From the NCBI GenBank assembly GCA_963667715.1, contig OY763926.1:1798001-1862000 (forward strand): 64,000 bases of DNA. The letters run 5' to 3'. This DNA is from JAFGDI01 sp963667715 (GTDB taxonomy: Bacteria > Planctomycetota > Phycisphaerae > Sedimentisphaerales > SM23-30). Below are positions 27,754 to 35,679 of the stretch, in pieces. A program made the translations under genes and the position numbers. Positions within the stretch are counted from its first letter, which is position 1; the number at the start of each line of letters is the position of its first letter. The notes beneath the pieces were generated by a model. That model was not told the origin of the DNA and did not search any database. It worked only from the letters and a program-made list of their open reading frames with translations.

Positions 27754-28286
27754 GACACATCCTCCAACTCAACTAAATGACTAATTTCTCTCAATCTGAC
27801 CCTCGATCAGTTTAAGTATATAATCATTATATCGGCTATATTAGCACAATACTAGAAGCAATACGCAAGATAATGTGCAGTTTTTAGTGATTCCCTTCCA
27901 GCTATGGCACTGTAAGATTTCTCTAACAGTGCCATAGCGTAAAAAAACTTTGCTGTTAACCTTTCGTCTCTGTTTTGGACGTAAGTGTAATTTTTCACCC
28001 GATGGTTAACAGAATATAAGCATATTCAGATTTTTTCTGTACACTTGCAAATAATATAAATTCGCATATAATGAGTCAAAATCGAATGTGACTGATTTTT
28101 GCTGACGGCTCACAATTACCTTATTTTTACACCAAAATACACATTCAGGATTACTTCTTTTACTCACCTGCAGTTTTGTTATTTTCCCCAAACTCAGTGA
28201 AATGGTAAGAGATGGCCATTAGTGAAGTGGAAATCTAAGGTAATATCGTGATTAAAAAAATTGTACAATAAGGAATGGAAAATCGA
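27754..28286. other. Intergenic region between divergent LamG and GH76 genes
   Basis: About 530 bp that must contain promoters for both directions. The only clear structure is the hairpin at 27901-27938. I see no gene with a plausible ribosome site. Confidence 0.4.
27901..27938. repeat. Stray copy of the tRNA-Asn-type hairpin
   Basis: A 13-bp perfect stem (GCTATGGCACTGT with ACAGTGCCATAGC) has the loop AAGATTTCTCTA, one base different from the loop of the 30.7-31.9 kb hairpins. It has no T tract and lies between two divergent gene starts, so it is not a terminator. It is best seen as a dispersed copy of the same element. Confidence 0.7.
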
Positions 28287-29414
28287 ATGAACATGAAAAA
28301 AACTATTTTAGCGGTATTGTTCTTGGCTGTGGTCTCTAATGTTCTCTATGCTCAAAAGAACGACAGCAAGAAAAGCGAACATTATAAAAAGGAGATGCAG
28401 CAATTGCACGCTGCTATTGAAAATGATTTCCACGATAGTACTTCTGGCTATTATTATGTCGAGCTAGACCCCAAAAAACGGGAAACCAAATTTGGGCATC
28501 TGCGTGAATATAGTTGGCTTTGGGCGCTTTGTGCCATGTTTGAAGCAACTAATGAAGTGGAAAAAGTGGATGAAAATGCTGATTTAGTAGATGATATATT
28601 TAAAAATATTAAGAATTATTATGACCCTGCTCCGCCAAAGCCCGGTTATGGCGAATACATTGTATCACTGAGTCGCGGGCAGCGATATTACGATGATAAC
28701 CAGTGGATTGGAATTGCCGCATTAGAAATATATGGGCGAACAGGAGAGGATAAATATCTGGATTTAGGAAAGTCGATGTACGAATTCATGATGACGGCTT
28801 ACGATAAGGCTTTGGGAGGCGGATTATACTGGCGTGAAAACGATTTAGAATCGAAAAATACCTGTTCCAATGGCCCGGGTGTAATTGTTGCACTTAAACT
28901 TTACAATGCAACAAAAGATAAAGATTACCTCGACACTGCCTTGAAGATATACAACTGGACCAACGAAAAACTGCAAACGCCCACGGGTTTGTTCTACGAC
29001 AATATTAAAACTAAGGACAAAAGTATCGGAAAAGCCATATTCTCCTACAATACCGGCACTATGCTTCAGTCGAATGTGTATTTGTATGAGATTACAGGCG
29101 ACGAAAAGTACCTGAAAAGAGCGATCAAGATGGCCGATAGCTCACTTGCCTATTTTTATGGAAGCGACAAATTTAGAGATGGGTATTGGTTTAATGCAGT
29201 ATTATTACGAGGTTATCAGCACCTTTTAAAGCATCATAATGATATGAAATACATTTTGGGATTCAAAAAATGTTTAGATAATGCACTGAAAGAAAACAAA
29301 AATGAAAAGGGCTTATTTGCTTCCAAGCAGGGCACATACAATTTAGTAGAACATGGCGGAATGCTGGAAATATTAGCACGTTTTGCCTGGCTAGAAAAAC
29401 ACTATGATTTTTAG
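28287..29414 (+). CDS. GH76 family alpha-1,6-mannanase-like protein, exported
   Basis: About 375 residues from the ATG at 28287, chosen over the ATG at 28275, which sits directly on the AAGGA ribosome site. The signal peptide ends in VLYAQ. The (alpha/alpha)6 barrel has the GH76 landmarks: HLREYSWLWALCAMFEAT, the double-aspartate catalytic motif in YYDDNQWIGIAALE, LGGGLYWREND and CSNGPGVIVALKLY. GH76 enzymes cut alpha-1,6-mannan chains, which fits the GH92 at 4.5 kb. The protein style (Lys-rich, ..YAQK) resembles Bacteroidota homologues. It is the first gene of a pair with the epimerase. Confidence 0.85.
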   Translation: MNMKKTILAVLFLAVVSNVLYAQKNDSKKSEHYKKEMQQLHAAIENDFHDSTSGYYYVELDPKKRETKFGHLREYSWLWALCAMFEATNEVEKVDENADLVDDIFKNIKNYYDPAPPKPGYGEYIVSLSRGQRYYDDNQWIGIAALEIYGRTGEDKYLDLGKSMYEFMMTAYDKALGGGLYWRENDLESKNTCSNGPGVIVALKLYNATKDKDYLDTALKIYNWTNEKLQTPTGLFYDNIKTKDKSIGKAIFSYNTGTMLQSNVYLYEITGDEKYLKRAIKMADSSLAYFYGSDKFRDGYWFNAVLLRGYQHLLKHHNDMKYILGFKKCLDNALKENKNEKGLFASKQGTYNLVEHGGMLEILARFAWLEKHYDF

Positions 29415-29487
29415 TCAATAAGTAGTTTATTCCCGGAACTACTGTTGTCTGATATAACATTTGAAAGAATAATGAGGAATTATAAGA

Positions 29488-30672
29488 ATGTCGATAAATC
29501 GCATAGTTAAAACATTTAATTGCAACACGAACAAAATGGCACATGTATTATTGTCTGTGAGTATGGCTTTTCTGCTTTTGTCGGCTGCTGATCCATATAA
29601 AGCTTTTGGGGCTGGTATCATTTCAAAGGAAAATATGCCCTCGATACAAAAGGAAGCCTTTGGAGAAGCCGACGGCCAAAAGGTCTTTGAATACACACTT
29701 CAAAACAGCAATGGAATGCAGGTAAATGTCATCAACTATGGTGGTGCGATCAGTGATATTTTGACTCCCGACAGAGATGGAAATATGGCGAGTGTTGTAC
29801 TTGGATTCGATACTCTTGAAGAATACAAGGGTGGGAAAAATGCACTCATGGGCGCAACGGTAGGGCGGGTGGCCAACCGGATTTCCAATGGTAAATTTAC
29901 CTTAGATGGTCAGGAATATTCTCTCTCTTCCTATATTCACGGAGGAGAAAGAGGATTTCATAAGCGGTTTTGGAATGCTGAAGAAGTGCCCGGGAAAAAA
30001 GAGGTGGCCTTGAGGATGTCTTACTTCAGTAAGGATGGCGAAGAAGGGTATCCCGGAAATCTAAATGTAACAGTAACCTATACGCTTACAAACCTCAATG
30101 AACTTAAAATTGATTATCAGGCAACAACAGATAAGGCAACTCCTCTTGTTTTAACAAACCATTCCTATTTTAACCTTTCAGGAGGGAAAGAGGCAAAAGT
30201 TGTAAATACCGAACTTAGCATTTTGGCAGATCAGTACCTTGAGGCGGGACCAGACAATGTTCCAACCGGCCGAATACTAGATGTGCAGGGGACACCGCTT
30301 GACTTTACGGTGTCGCAATTAATTGGTAGCCGGATTGATAAAACTGGAAATGGCGGAGGGTACGATCTTACCTATGTCCTGCGTAACCAGTCGGGTAAAT
30401 TAGCTTTGGCAGCCAGTGCATATGAGCCCCTGAGCGGCCGAAAGTTAAGTGTTTATACCACTGAGCCGGGAGTTGTTCTTTATACCGGTAATCATCTGAA
30501 TGAAGGTATTACAGGAAAAGCAGGGAAACCTTTCTCAAGATACGGTGCATTTTGCCTTGAAACTCAGCATTACCCGGATTCTCCCAATCAACCAAAATTC
30601 CCCAACTGTATTTTAAGGCCGGGAGAAACATTCCGTTCTCAAACTATCTATAAGTTTACAATAAAAAAATAA
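29488..30672 (+). CDS. Aldose 1-epimerase (galactose mutarotase), with N-terminal export signal
   Basis: 394 residues. After a hydrophobic N-terminal segment (VLLSVSMAFLLLSAADP) comes the mutarotase beta-sandwich: VINYGGAISDILTPDRDG, GATVGRVANRISNGKF, the catalytic His region in YIHGGERGFHKRFW and LVLTNHSYFNLSGG, and the glutamate near the C-terminus in FCLETQHYPDSPNQ. It interconverts alpha and beta anomers of free aldoses. The export signal suggests it acts outside the cytosol on sugars released by GH76. Its stop lies 11 bp before the truncated edge of the GIY-YIG repeat array. Confidence 0.92.
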   Translation: MSINRIVKTFNCNTNKMAHVLLSVSMAFLLLSAADPYKAFGAGIISKENMPSIQKEAFGEADGQKVFEYTLQNSNGMQVNVINYGGAISDILTPDRDGNMASVVLGFDTLEEYKGGKNALMGATVGRVANRISNGKFTLDGQEYSLSSYIHGGERGFHKRFWNAEEVPGKKEVALRMSYFSKDGEEGYPGNLNVTVTYTLTNLNELKIDYQATTDKATPLVLTNHSYFNLSGGKEAKVVNTELSILADQYLEAGPDNVPTGRILDVQGTPLDFTVSQLIGSRIDKTGNGGGYDLTYVLRNQSGKLALAASAYEPLSGRKLSVYTTEPGVVLYTGNHLNEGITGKAGKPFSRYGAFCLETQHYPDSPNQPKFPNCILRPGETFRSQTIYKFTIKK

Positions 30673-30683
30673 CGCAGTATTTA

Positions 30684-30711
30684 CTAAAATATACACCCAA
30701 AACATATCCAT
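30684..30711 (-). pseudogene. Truncated fourth GIY-YIG copy (first codons only)
   Basis: Identical to the start of the three full copies (MDMFWVYIL) and then broken off at 30684, 11 bp from the epimerase stop. It marks the left edge of the tandem array and a recombination or insertion junction. Confidence 0.8.
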
Positions 30712-30765
30712 AACTCCATAAAAAAAGGGCACTGTAAGATTTCTCTCACAGTGCCCTCTATAACA

Positions 30766-30844
30766 CTCCCCGAATCCCGTCACGCATCAGGATAACCTAG
30801 CGGTTAATCCCGGCTTCACGTCGGGACTCGCTCTACCGATTGAG
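30766..30844 (-). pseudogene. Degraded tRNA-Asn in repeat unit 1
   Basis: Keeps the 3' acceptor strand (TTCGGGGAG), TTAACCGCTAGGTTA and the D-arm (CTCAATCGGTAGAGCGAG), but lacks the 5' acceptor strand. The 5' anticodon stem is replaced by TCCCGACGTGAAGCCGGGA and the T-arm by a TCCTGA..ACGGGA dyad. It cannot fold as a tRNA. Confidence 0.8.
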
Positions 30845-31090
30845 TAAGTTAGTTCTTATCCATTTAGCAGACTTTTTTGATTTAATAAACCTCTCTCTAG
30901 CCATTGCCGAAGCTCGACTAGGATGCATTTCTCGCCATACGAGTTTCCACGGTCCATTTTTATGAGTAAATTTACCGGACCCAGCCTCAGGAGAATTATG
31001 TTCCCCTAACCTGCGTTCCAAATCGTCAGTTTGCCCAATATAAAGTTTACCGTCTGCATTTTCTAAAATATACACCCAAAACATATCCAT
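30833..31090 (-). CDS. GIY-YIG nuclease domain protein, array copy 1
   Basis: 85 residues, the size of a single GIY-YIG domain (UPF0213/YhbQ-like). WVYILENADGKLYIGQT holds the two signature strands, DLERRLGEHN the conserved Arg, and MARERFIK the region of the metal-binding Glu. The ATG at 31090 follows GGAG, and ATG 31084 is an alternative; longer readings run back through the hairpin and are unlikely. The last codons (LLNR, stop TAG) lie within the next tRNA remnant, so the D-arm sequence supplies the stop. It is nearly identical to copies 2 and 3. Only about eight bases separate the upstream T tract from the start, leaving no room for its own promoter. Confidence 0.85.
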   Translation of the reverse strand: MDMFWVYILENADGKLYIGQTDDLERRLGEHNSPEAGSGKFTHKNGPWKLVWREMHPSRASAMARERFIKSKKSAKWIRTNLLNR

Positions 31091-31144
31091 AACTCCATAA
31101 AAAAAGGGCACTGTAAGATTTCTCTCACAGTGCCCTATATAACA

Positions 31145-31223
31145 CTCCCCGAATCCCGTCACGCATCAGGATAACCTTGCGGTTAATCCCGGCTTCACGT
31201 CGGGACTCGCTCTACCGATTGAG
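31145..31223 (-). pseudogene. Degraded tRNA-Asn in repeat unit 2
   Basis: Same structure as in unit 1, including both replacement dyads; one base differs in the anticodon-side segment (CCTTGCGG for CCTAGCGG on the plus strand). Confidence 0.8.
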
Positions 31224-31469
31224 TAAGTTAGTTCTTATCCATTTAGCAGACTTTTTTGATTTAATAAACCTTTCTCTAGCCATTGCCGAAGCTCGACTGG
31301 CGTGCATTTCTCGCCATACGAGTTTCCACGGCCCATTTTTATGAGTAAATTTACCGGACCCAGCCTCAGGAGAATTATGTTCCCCTAACCTGCGTTCCAA
31401 ATCATCAGTTTGCCCAATATAAAGTTTACCGTCTGCATTTTCTAAAATATACACCCAAAACATATCCAT
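31212..31469 (-). CDS. GIY-YIG nuclease domain protein, array copy 2
   Basis: Same 85-residue product as copy 1 except for one visible change (HASRASAM instead of HPSRASAM). The GIY-YIG signature strands, the Arg and the Glu are intact, so it could be active. It has the same start context (GGAG, directly after a hairpin and T tract) and the same stop inside a tRNA remnant. Confidence 0.85.
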   Translation of the reverse strand: MDMFWVYILENADGKLYIGQTDDLERRLGEHNSPEAGSGKFTHKNGPWKLVWREMHASRASAMARERFIKSKKSAKWIRTNLLNR

Positions 31470-31523
31470 AACTCCATAAAAAAAGGGCACTGTAAGATTT
31501 CTCTCACAGTGCCCTATATAACA

Positions 31524-31602
31524 CTCCCCGAATCCCGACACGTATCGGGATAACCTAGCGGTTAATCCCGGCTTCACGTCGGGACTCGCTCTACCGATTG
31601 AG
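31524..31602 (-). pseudogene. Degraded tRNA-Asn in repeat unit 3
   Basis: Same structure as units 1 and 2. Here the T-arm replacement is the better dyad TCCCGATACGTGTCGGGA, which may be the original form of the inserted palindrome. Confidence 0.8.
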
Positions 31603-31848
31603 TAAGTTAGTTCTTATCCATTTAGCAGACTTTTTTGATTTAATAAACCTCTCTCTAGCCATTGCCGAAGCTCGACTAGGATGCATTTCTTGCCACGCAA
31701 GTTTCCACGGTCCATTTTTATGAGTAAATTTACCGGACCCAGCCTCAGGAGAATTATGTTCCCCTAACCTGCGTTCCAAATCGTCAGTTTGCCCAATATA
31801 AAGTTTACCGTCTGCATTTTCTAAAATATACACCCAAAACATATCCAT
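31591..31848 (-). CDS. GIY-YIG nuclease domain protein, array copy 3 (next to the tRNA)
   Basis: The copy directly downstream of the intact tRNA-Asn and its terminator. It differs from copies 1 and 2 at KLAWQEMH (KLVWREMH in the others). All family motifs are intact. Expression probably needs read-through of the tRNA terminator. It may be the founder copy from which the other two arose by tandem duplication. Confidence 0.85.
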   Translation of the reverse strand: MDMFWVYILENADGKLYIGQTDDLERRLGEHNSPEAGSGKFTHKNGPWKLAWQEMHPSRASAMARERFIKSKKSAKWIRTNLLNR

Positions 31849-31856
31849 AACTCCAT

Positions 31857-31893
31857 AAAAAAAGGGCACTGTAAGATTTCTCTCACAGTGCCC
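31857..31893 (-). terminator. tRNA-Asn terminator
   Basis: A 9-bp stem (GGGCACTGT with ACAGTGCCC) with a 12-nt loop is followed by seven T on the minus strand, ten bases after the tRNA 3' end. It is a textbook rho-independent terminator, repeated in each array unit. Confidence 0.9.
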
Positions 31894-31902
31894 TATATAA
31901 CA

Positions 31903-31975
31903 CTCCCCGAACTGGACTCGAACCAGTAACCTAGCGGTTAACAGCCGCTCGCTCTACCAATTGAGCTATCAGGGA
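31903..31975 (-). tRNA. tRNA-Asn (anticodon GTT)
   Basis: A complete 73-nt cloverleaf: acceptor TCCCTGA pairing with TCGGGGA (one T-G), D-stem GCTC/GAGC, anticodon stem AGCGG/CCGCT around loop CTGTTAA (anticodon GTT), a 5-nt variable loop, and T-arm ACTGG/CCAGT with loop TTCGAGT. The discriminator is G. CCA is not encoded. It is the only intact tRNA in the window. Confidence 0.95.
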
Positions 31976-32021
31976 ATAAATTCCAACAAAATAGTCATTC
32001 CAAGCATCTAAAACTGATTGA

Positions 32022-32076
32022 AGCGGTTAATCCCGATGTGCATCGGGACTCGCTCTACCAATTGAGCTATCAGGGA
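32022..32076 (-). pseudogene. tRNA-Asn 5'-half remnant A
   Basis: Starts as a perfect tRNA-Asn 5' half (TCCCTGATAGCTCAATTGG onward). The palindrome TCCCGATGCACATCGGGA then replaces CGGCTG of the anticodon arm, and it ends after TTAACCGCTT. T-arm and 3' acceptor are missing. Confidence 0.75.
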
Positions 32077-32121
32077 ATAAATTCTGATTTAATAATCCTT
32101 AACTTTTGCAAAACTAATTCA

Positions 32122-32176
32122 AGCGGTTAATCCCGGCTTCACGTCGGGACTCACTCTACCATTGAGCTATCAGGGA
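32122..32176 (-). pseudogene. tRNA-Asn 5'-half remnant B
   Basis: As remnant A, with TCCCGACGTGAAGCCGGGA in the anticodon arm and one base missing in the D-loop. It suggests a former array of at least three tRNA-Asn genes. Confidence 0.75.
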
Positions 32177-32708
32177 TTATATTGGTATAAGTCTGGTATT
32201 AACCAGAAGTTATTTATTTTTCAATTCATTTCTCTCTCGATCAATGAGCTATGTATTTTATAGATGTGACCTATAGTTGTCAATAATAATTATTTATATT
32301 TCTTGTTTTTTTTTATTACTTATAAATCACTGCCTGATAATACCTTAACTATAGCCAATAGCCGGCCTGCTGCCGTCACCTGCATTATTCCGCCTTATAA
32401 CGCTATTATTATAAGTTCTTAAAGAGTAAAAATTTACCTTACAATCGCAATTATCCCTCCAATTATTCATTATAATTAGTATAAACTACCCATATTAACG
32501 TAATTTCACTGGGTTATATCCAGCTATTTTTGAGTTAAGTCAAGCGTGATTAAAGTCGAAACTCTTAATGAACAACCAGCATTTTAGTAATTGCTGGTCC
32601 GAATAACTATTAAAATTGCGACTTTTTCGCGATTTCAATATTGAAACAGGGGATTATTGCCTCTTTTCGGCATAGTAATGTTTGTTTTGCGGCATAAATG
32701 GGGATTAC
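32177..32708. other. AT-rich intergenic region before the hybrid kinase
   Basis: About 530 bp with no supported gene. It should contain the promoter of the tRNA array (minus strand) and of the kinase operon (plus strand), but I cannot point to either with confidence. Confidence 0.35.
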
Positions 32709-35666
32709 ATGGCTAGCACAATTAAACAAATACTTAATAAGCACAATGTACTGCTTCTCCGGCTGTTCATAGCGATATTTGTGCTTTCTGCCTGTTTCTC
32801 TGCCTACGCTTTCAATAAAAGCCGTCAACTTGACAAAAGGCAAACCTTTTATAGCAACCGGTCTTATCTGGCCTCTTTAGCTTCTGCAAGGATATGGCAG
32901 ATCAAAGATTCTATTTACGTGACCCACCGTATTTCTGAACCTAAAGAATTGGATATCTGGTATTCAGTTATAAATGTTGCCCAGCAAGATCTATCTACAA
33001 TTGTTAATATTCTTAAAAATGGTGGTTGTTATACTGCTCAAACCGACTCCGATTCCGTGCCAGTAGTGTATTCCCTTGATAACTATGGCTTAGGTATCAG
33101 CAGTAAAAGTAATATTACTTATAGCTTAAGTTCTACAGTAATGAGTATTAGCCAGCTGGTAGAACGCTTTCATAAGGAAAAACAGCTCTTTCTTGAGAAT
33201 AATCTTAATGAGAGTCTTTCTTTCGACTCGCTTTTCGAAGTCTCCGGCAGTGAACTGTTCAACCGGGCAGCCGATCTGGCACAACAGCTCAGCTGGCTTT
33301 CACAGGATAAAGCTGCCGAATTATCTGCAAAAGCTGATATTTATCATTTGATGCTGTATTTATCATCTGCTGCTTTTATTATTTGTGCTTTGATTGGTGT
33401 AGGTTCCACGATTATTTATTCTAGTTTCCTTTCTGAAAATGAAATTGTAAGCCGGCAGAAGCAGCTTGTACAAAGCGTATTTGATGCTTCACCTATTGCC
33501 ATATTCCTGATAAATTCCGACCGGGAGGTTGTCCTTGGTAATGCAAATATGGATAAAATATCTCATATCAAGCATGGAAATATTATTGGCCAAAGACCTG
33601 GTGTAGTTCTTTGCTGCGCTGAAAATGGTGAGTGTACTTATCTTGATAACACAAAAGTATGTACCGATTGTGGCATAAAACATGTCATTGAGACTGTACT
33701 CAATACTGGTGATCCGATTTATTATTATCAGGTTGAGCATAATGTCCTGTTTGGTGCTTCGCAGGAAAAGGTGTGGTTCGAGATAAGTGGTTCGCCAATT
33801 ACTATAGCCGGTGAAAGACTCGTAGTCCTTACCGTTGATAATATCACTGATAGAAAAAACATCGAAGAACAGCTGATTGAAGCTGTAGCGTCAGCGGATT
33901 CTGAAAGAGCATTGTCTATTGAAAAAGCACAGGAAGCTGAAGATAATGCCAGAGAAGCCTGGATCGCCCAGAAAAAGGCTGAATCGCTTAACGAAAATCT
34001 TCAGGAGCTCACTTCATACTCTTATGAAATGGCTGTTCAGGCTGAAAAAGCCAGTCGTTCGAAAAGCGACTTCCTTGCCAGTATGAGCCACGAAATCCGT
34101 ACTCCAATGAACGGCGTTATCGGTATGGCCGGCTTACTGCTCGAAACTGAGCTTAGCGACGACCAGAAGCAATATGCTGAATCGATTTATTCCAGTGGTG
34201 AATCTTTATTGTCTATCATTAACGATATTCTCGACTTCTCTAAGATAGAGTCTGGTAAGTTTGAGATCGAAGAGGTCAAGTTCAACCTCGAAGAGCTTAT
34301 CGACGATTTCTCTTTGACTATTGGTGTGCAGGTTCGTCAGAAAGGTCTGCGGTATATTAAAAATATCGACTCTGATGTGCCGTTAAACATAACTGGTGAT
34401 CAGTGCAGAATAAGACAGGTTCTTACTAATTTGGTTGGTAACGCCATAAAATTCACTGAAAAGGGCGAAATATCGGTTAATGTATCGCTTGAATCTGTTC
34501 ATGATAACATGGCTGATATTATCTTTTCTGTTAAGGATACCGGTATTGGCATACCAGCAAATAAGCACAGTTCGCTTTTTGATAGCTTTACCCAGGTGGA
34601 TAAGTCTACTACTCGCAAGTTTGGCGGTACTGGTCTTGGGCTCGCCATTTCGCGACAACTGGTAGAGCTTATGGGTGGTACTATAGGAGTCAATAGTTCA
34701 CCAGATAATGGCTCTGAGTTCTGGTTCACTATCAGTATGAAAGTGCTCGACGAAGATGTTTCAACCGTTAAACAAATTATGACTAATGATGATCCAGTTA
34801 GTGTTGAAACTGACCATCCAGCCACTGTCTTGCTGGTTGAAGATAACCTGACTAACCAGCAGGTGGCAAAGGTTATTCTTGCCAAGCTGAATTGTACCGT
34901 TGAAATCGCTAATAACGGCCTGGAGGCCATAGAAGCACTAAAACGCTCCGAATTTGATATTGTCTTTATGGACATACAAATGCCGGAAATGGACGGCCTG
35001 ACCGCTGCCAGAATGATTAGGGACCCGCAAACTGCTGTTCTAGATCCTGAGGTGCCTATTGTAGCTTTAACTGCAAATGCATTTAAAAGTGATCGGGATA
35101 ATTGTCTCGAAGCTGGTATGAATGATTATATCGCCAAGCCTGTGGAACCGAGAAGTATTAAAAACGTACTGAGCAAGTTGGTGAAAAACAAAGTTAAGCC
35201 TTCCCCGGATAAAGTTAATATAAATCCTATTGAAGCAAATATCAGCACTGTAAGCCAGCAAGCAGATAGCTCGCAGCAGGAAGTTGAACAGGAGCATCTA
35301 GCACAGCTGCCGGTTTACAATGAAGATTTGTTCATGGAAAGGCTTATGGGCGATGCTGATATGGCTGTAGGAATAATTGATGGGTTCTTAAAGGATATTC
35401 CCAACCAGATCAACTCTCTTAAGGCCTATATAGAGTGTGGTAGTGTTGTTGATGCTCAAAAGCAGGCCCATACGATAAAAGGTGCTGCCGCAAATATAGG
35501 TGGGGAAGCGTTAAGATATATTGGATTATTAATGGAATCAGCTGGCAATAATGGTGATCTGCAAAGTCTTGCAGATAGATTGCCGGAGCTTGAGTTGGAG
35601 TTCGATCGGTTAAAAAAGGTTTTAGCTGACTCGCTGCCAGAAGAACTAAGGAAAAATTATTTATAG
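32709..35666 (+). CDS. Hybrid sensor histidine kinase (TM-sensor-TM-PAS-HisKA-HATPase-REC-Hpt)
   Basis: 985 residues from the ATG at 32709 (GGGGATTAC upstream). Domains in order: TM1 about 14-36; extracytoplasmic sensor to about 215; TM2 about 215-240; PAS about 255-385 with a CxDCG-type Cys pair; coiled coil; HisKA with H461 in SMSHEIRTPMNGV; HATPase (GTGLGLAISRQLVELMGG); receiver with D755 in FMDIQMPEMDG; and Hpt with H921 in QAHTIKGAAANIGG. The complete set allows an internal phosphorelay. The partner gene 14 bp downstream carries another Hpt and receiver. No DNA-binding output is encoded here, and the signal is unknown. Confidence 0.95.
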   Translation: MASTIKQILNKHNVLLLRLFIAIFVLSACFSAYAFNKSRQLDKRQTFYSNRSYLASLASARIWQIKDSIYVTHRISEPKELDIWYSVINVAQQDLSTIVNILKNGGCYTAQTDSDSVPVVYSLDNYGLGISSKSNITYSLSSTVMSISQLVERFHKEKQLFLENNLNESLSFDSLFEVSGSELFNRAADLAQQLSWLSQDKAAELSAKADIYHLMLYLSSAAFIICALIGVGSTIIYSSFLSENEIVSRQKQLVQSVFDASPIAIFLINSDREVVLGNANMDKISHIKHGNIIGQRPGVVLCCAENGECTYLDNTKVCTDCGIKHVIETVLNTGDPIYYYQVEHNVLFGASQEKVWFEISGSPITIAGERLVVLTVDNITDRKNIEEQLIEAVASADSERALSIEKAQEAEDNAREAWIAQKKAESLNENLQELTSYSYEMAVQAEKASRSKSDFLASMSHEIRTPMNGVIGMAGLLLETELSDDQKQYAESIYSSGESLLSIINDILDFSKIESGKFEIEEVKFNLEELIDDFSLTIGVQVRQKGLRYIKNIDSDVPLNITGDQCRIRQVLTNLVGNAIKFTEKGEISVNVSLESVHDNMADIIFSVKDTGIGIPANKHSSLFDSFTQVDKSTTRKFGGTGLGLAISRQLVELMGGTIGVNSSPDNGSEFWFTISMKVLDEDVSTVKQIMTNDDPVSVETDHPATVLLVEDNLTNQQVAKVILAKLNCTVEIANNGLEAIEALKRSEFDIVFMDIQMPEMDGLTAARMIRDPQTAVLDPEVPIVALTANAFKSDRDNCLEAGMNDYIAKPVEPRSIKNVLSKLVKNKVKPSPDKVNINPIEANISTVSQQADSSQQEVEQEHLAQLPVYNEDLFMERLMGDADMAVGIIDGFLKDIPNQINSLKAYIECGSVVDAQKQAHTIKGAAANIGGEALRYIGLLMESAGNNGDLQSLADRLPELELEFDRLKKVLADSLPEELRKNYL

Positions 35667-35679
35667 GGTGAGGTATATT

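Larger units (their letters stand above)
30684..31893 (-). repeat. 379-bp tandem array (three full units plus ends)
   Basis: The hairpin starts at 30727, 31106, 31485 and 31864, exactly 379 bp apart each time. Each unit, read on the minus strand, holds a degraded tRNA-Asn, a hairpin with a T tract, and a GIY-YIG gene. The units differ by only a few bases. The right edge runs into the intact tRNA-Asn and the left edge is a cut-off gene copy. Confidence 0.95.

Noticed and set aside
30684..31893. CRISPR array
   Set aside because: The period is 379 bp with coding units; there are no short repeats with unique spacers and no cas genes.
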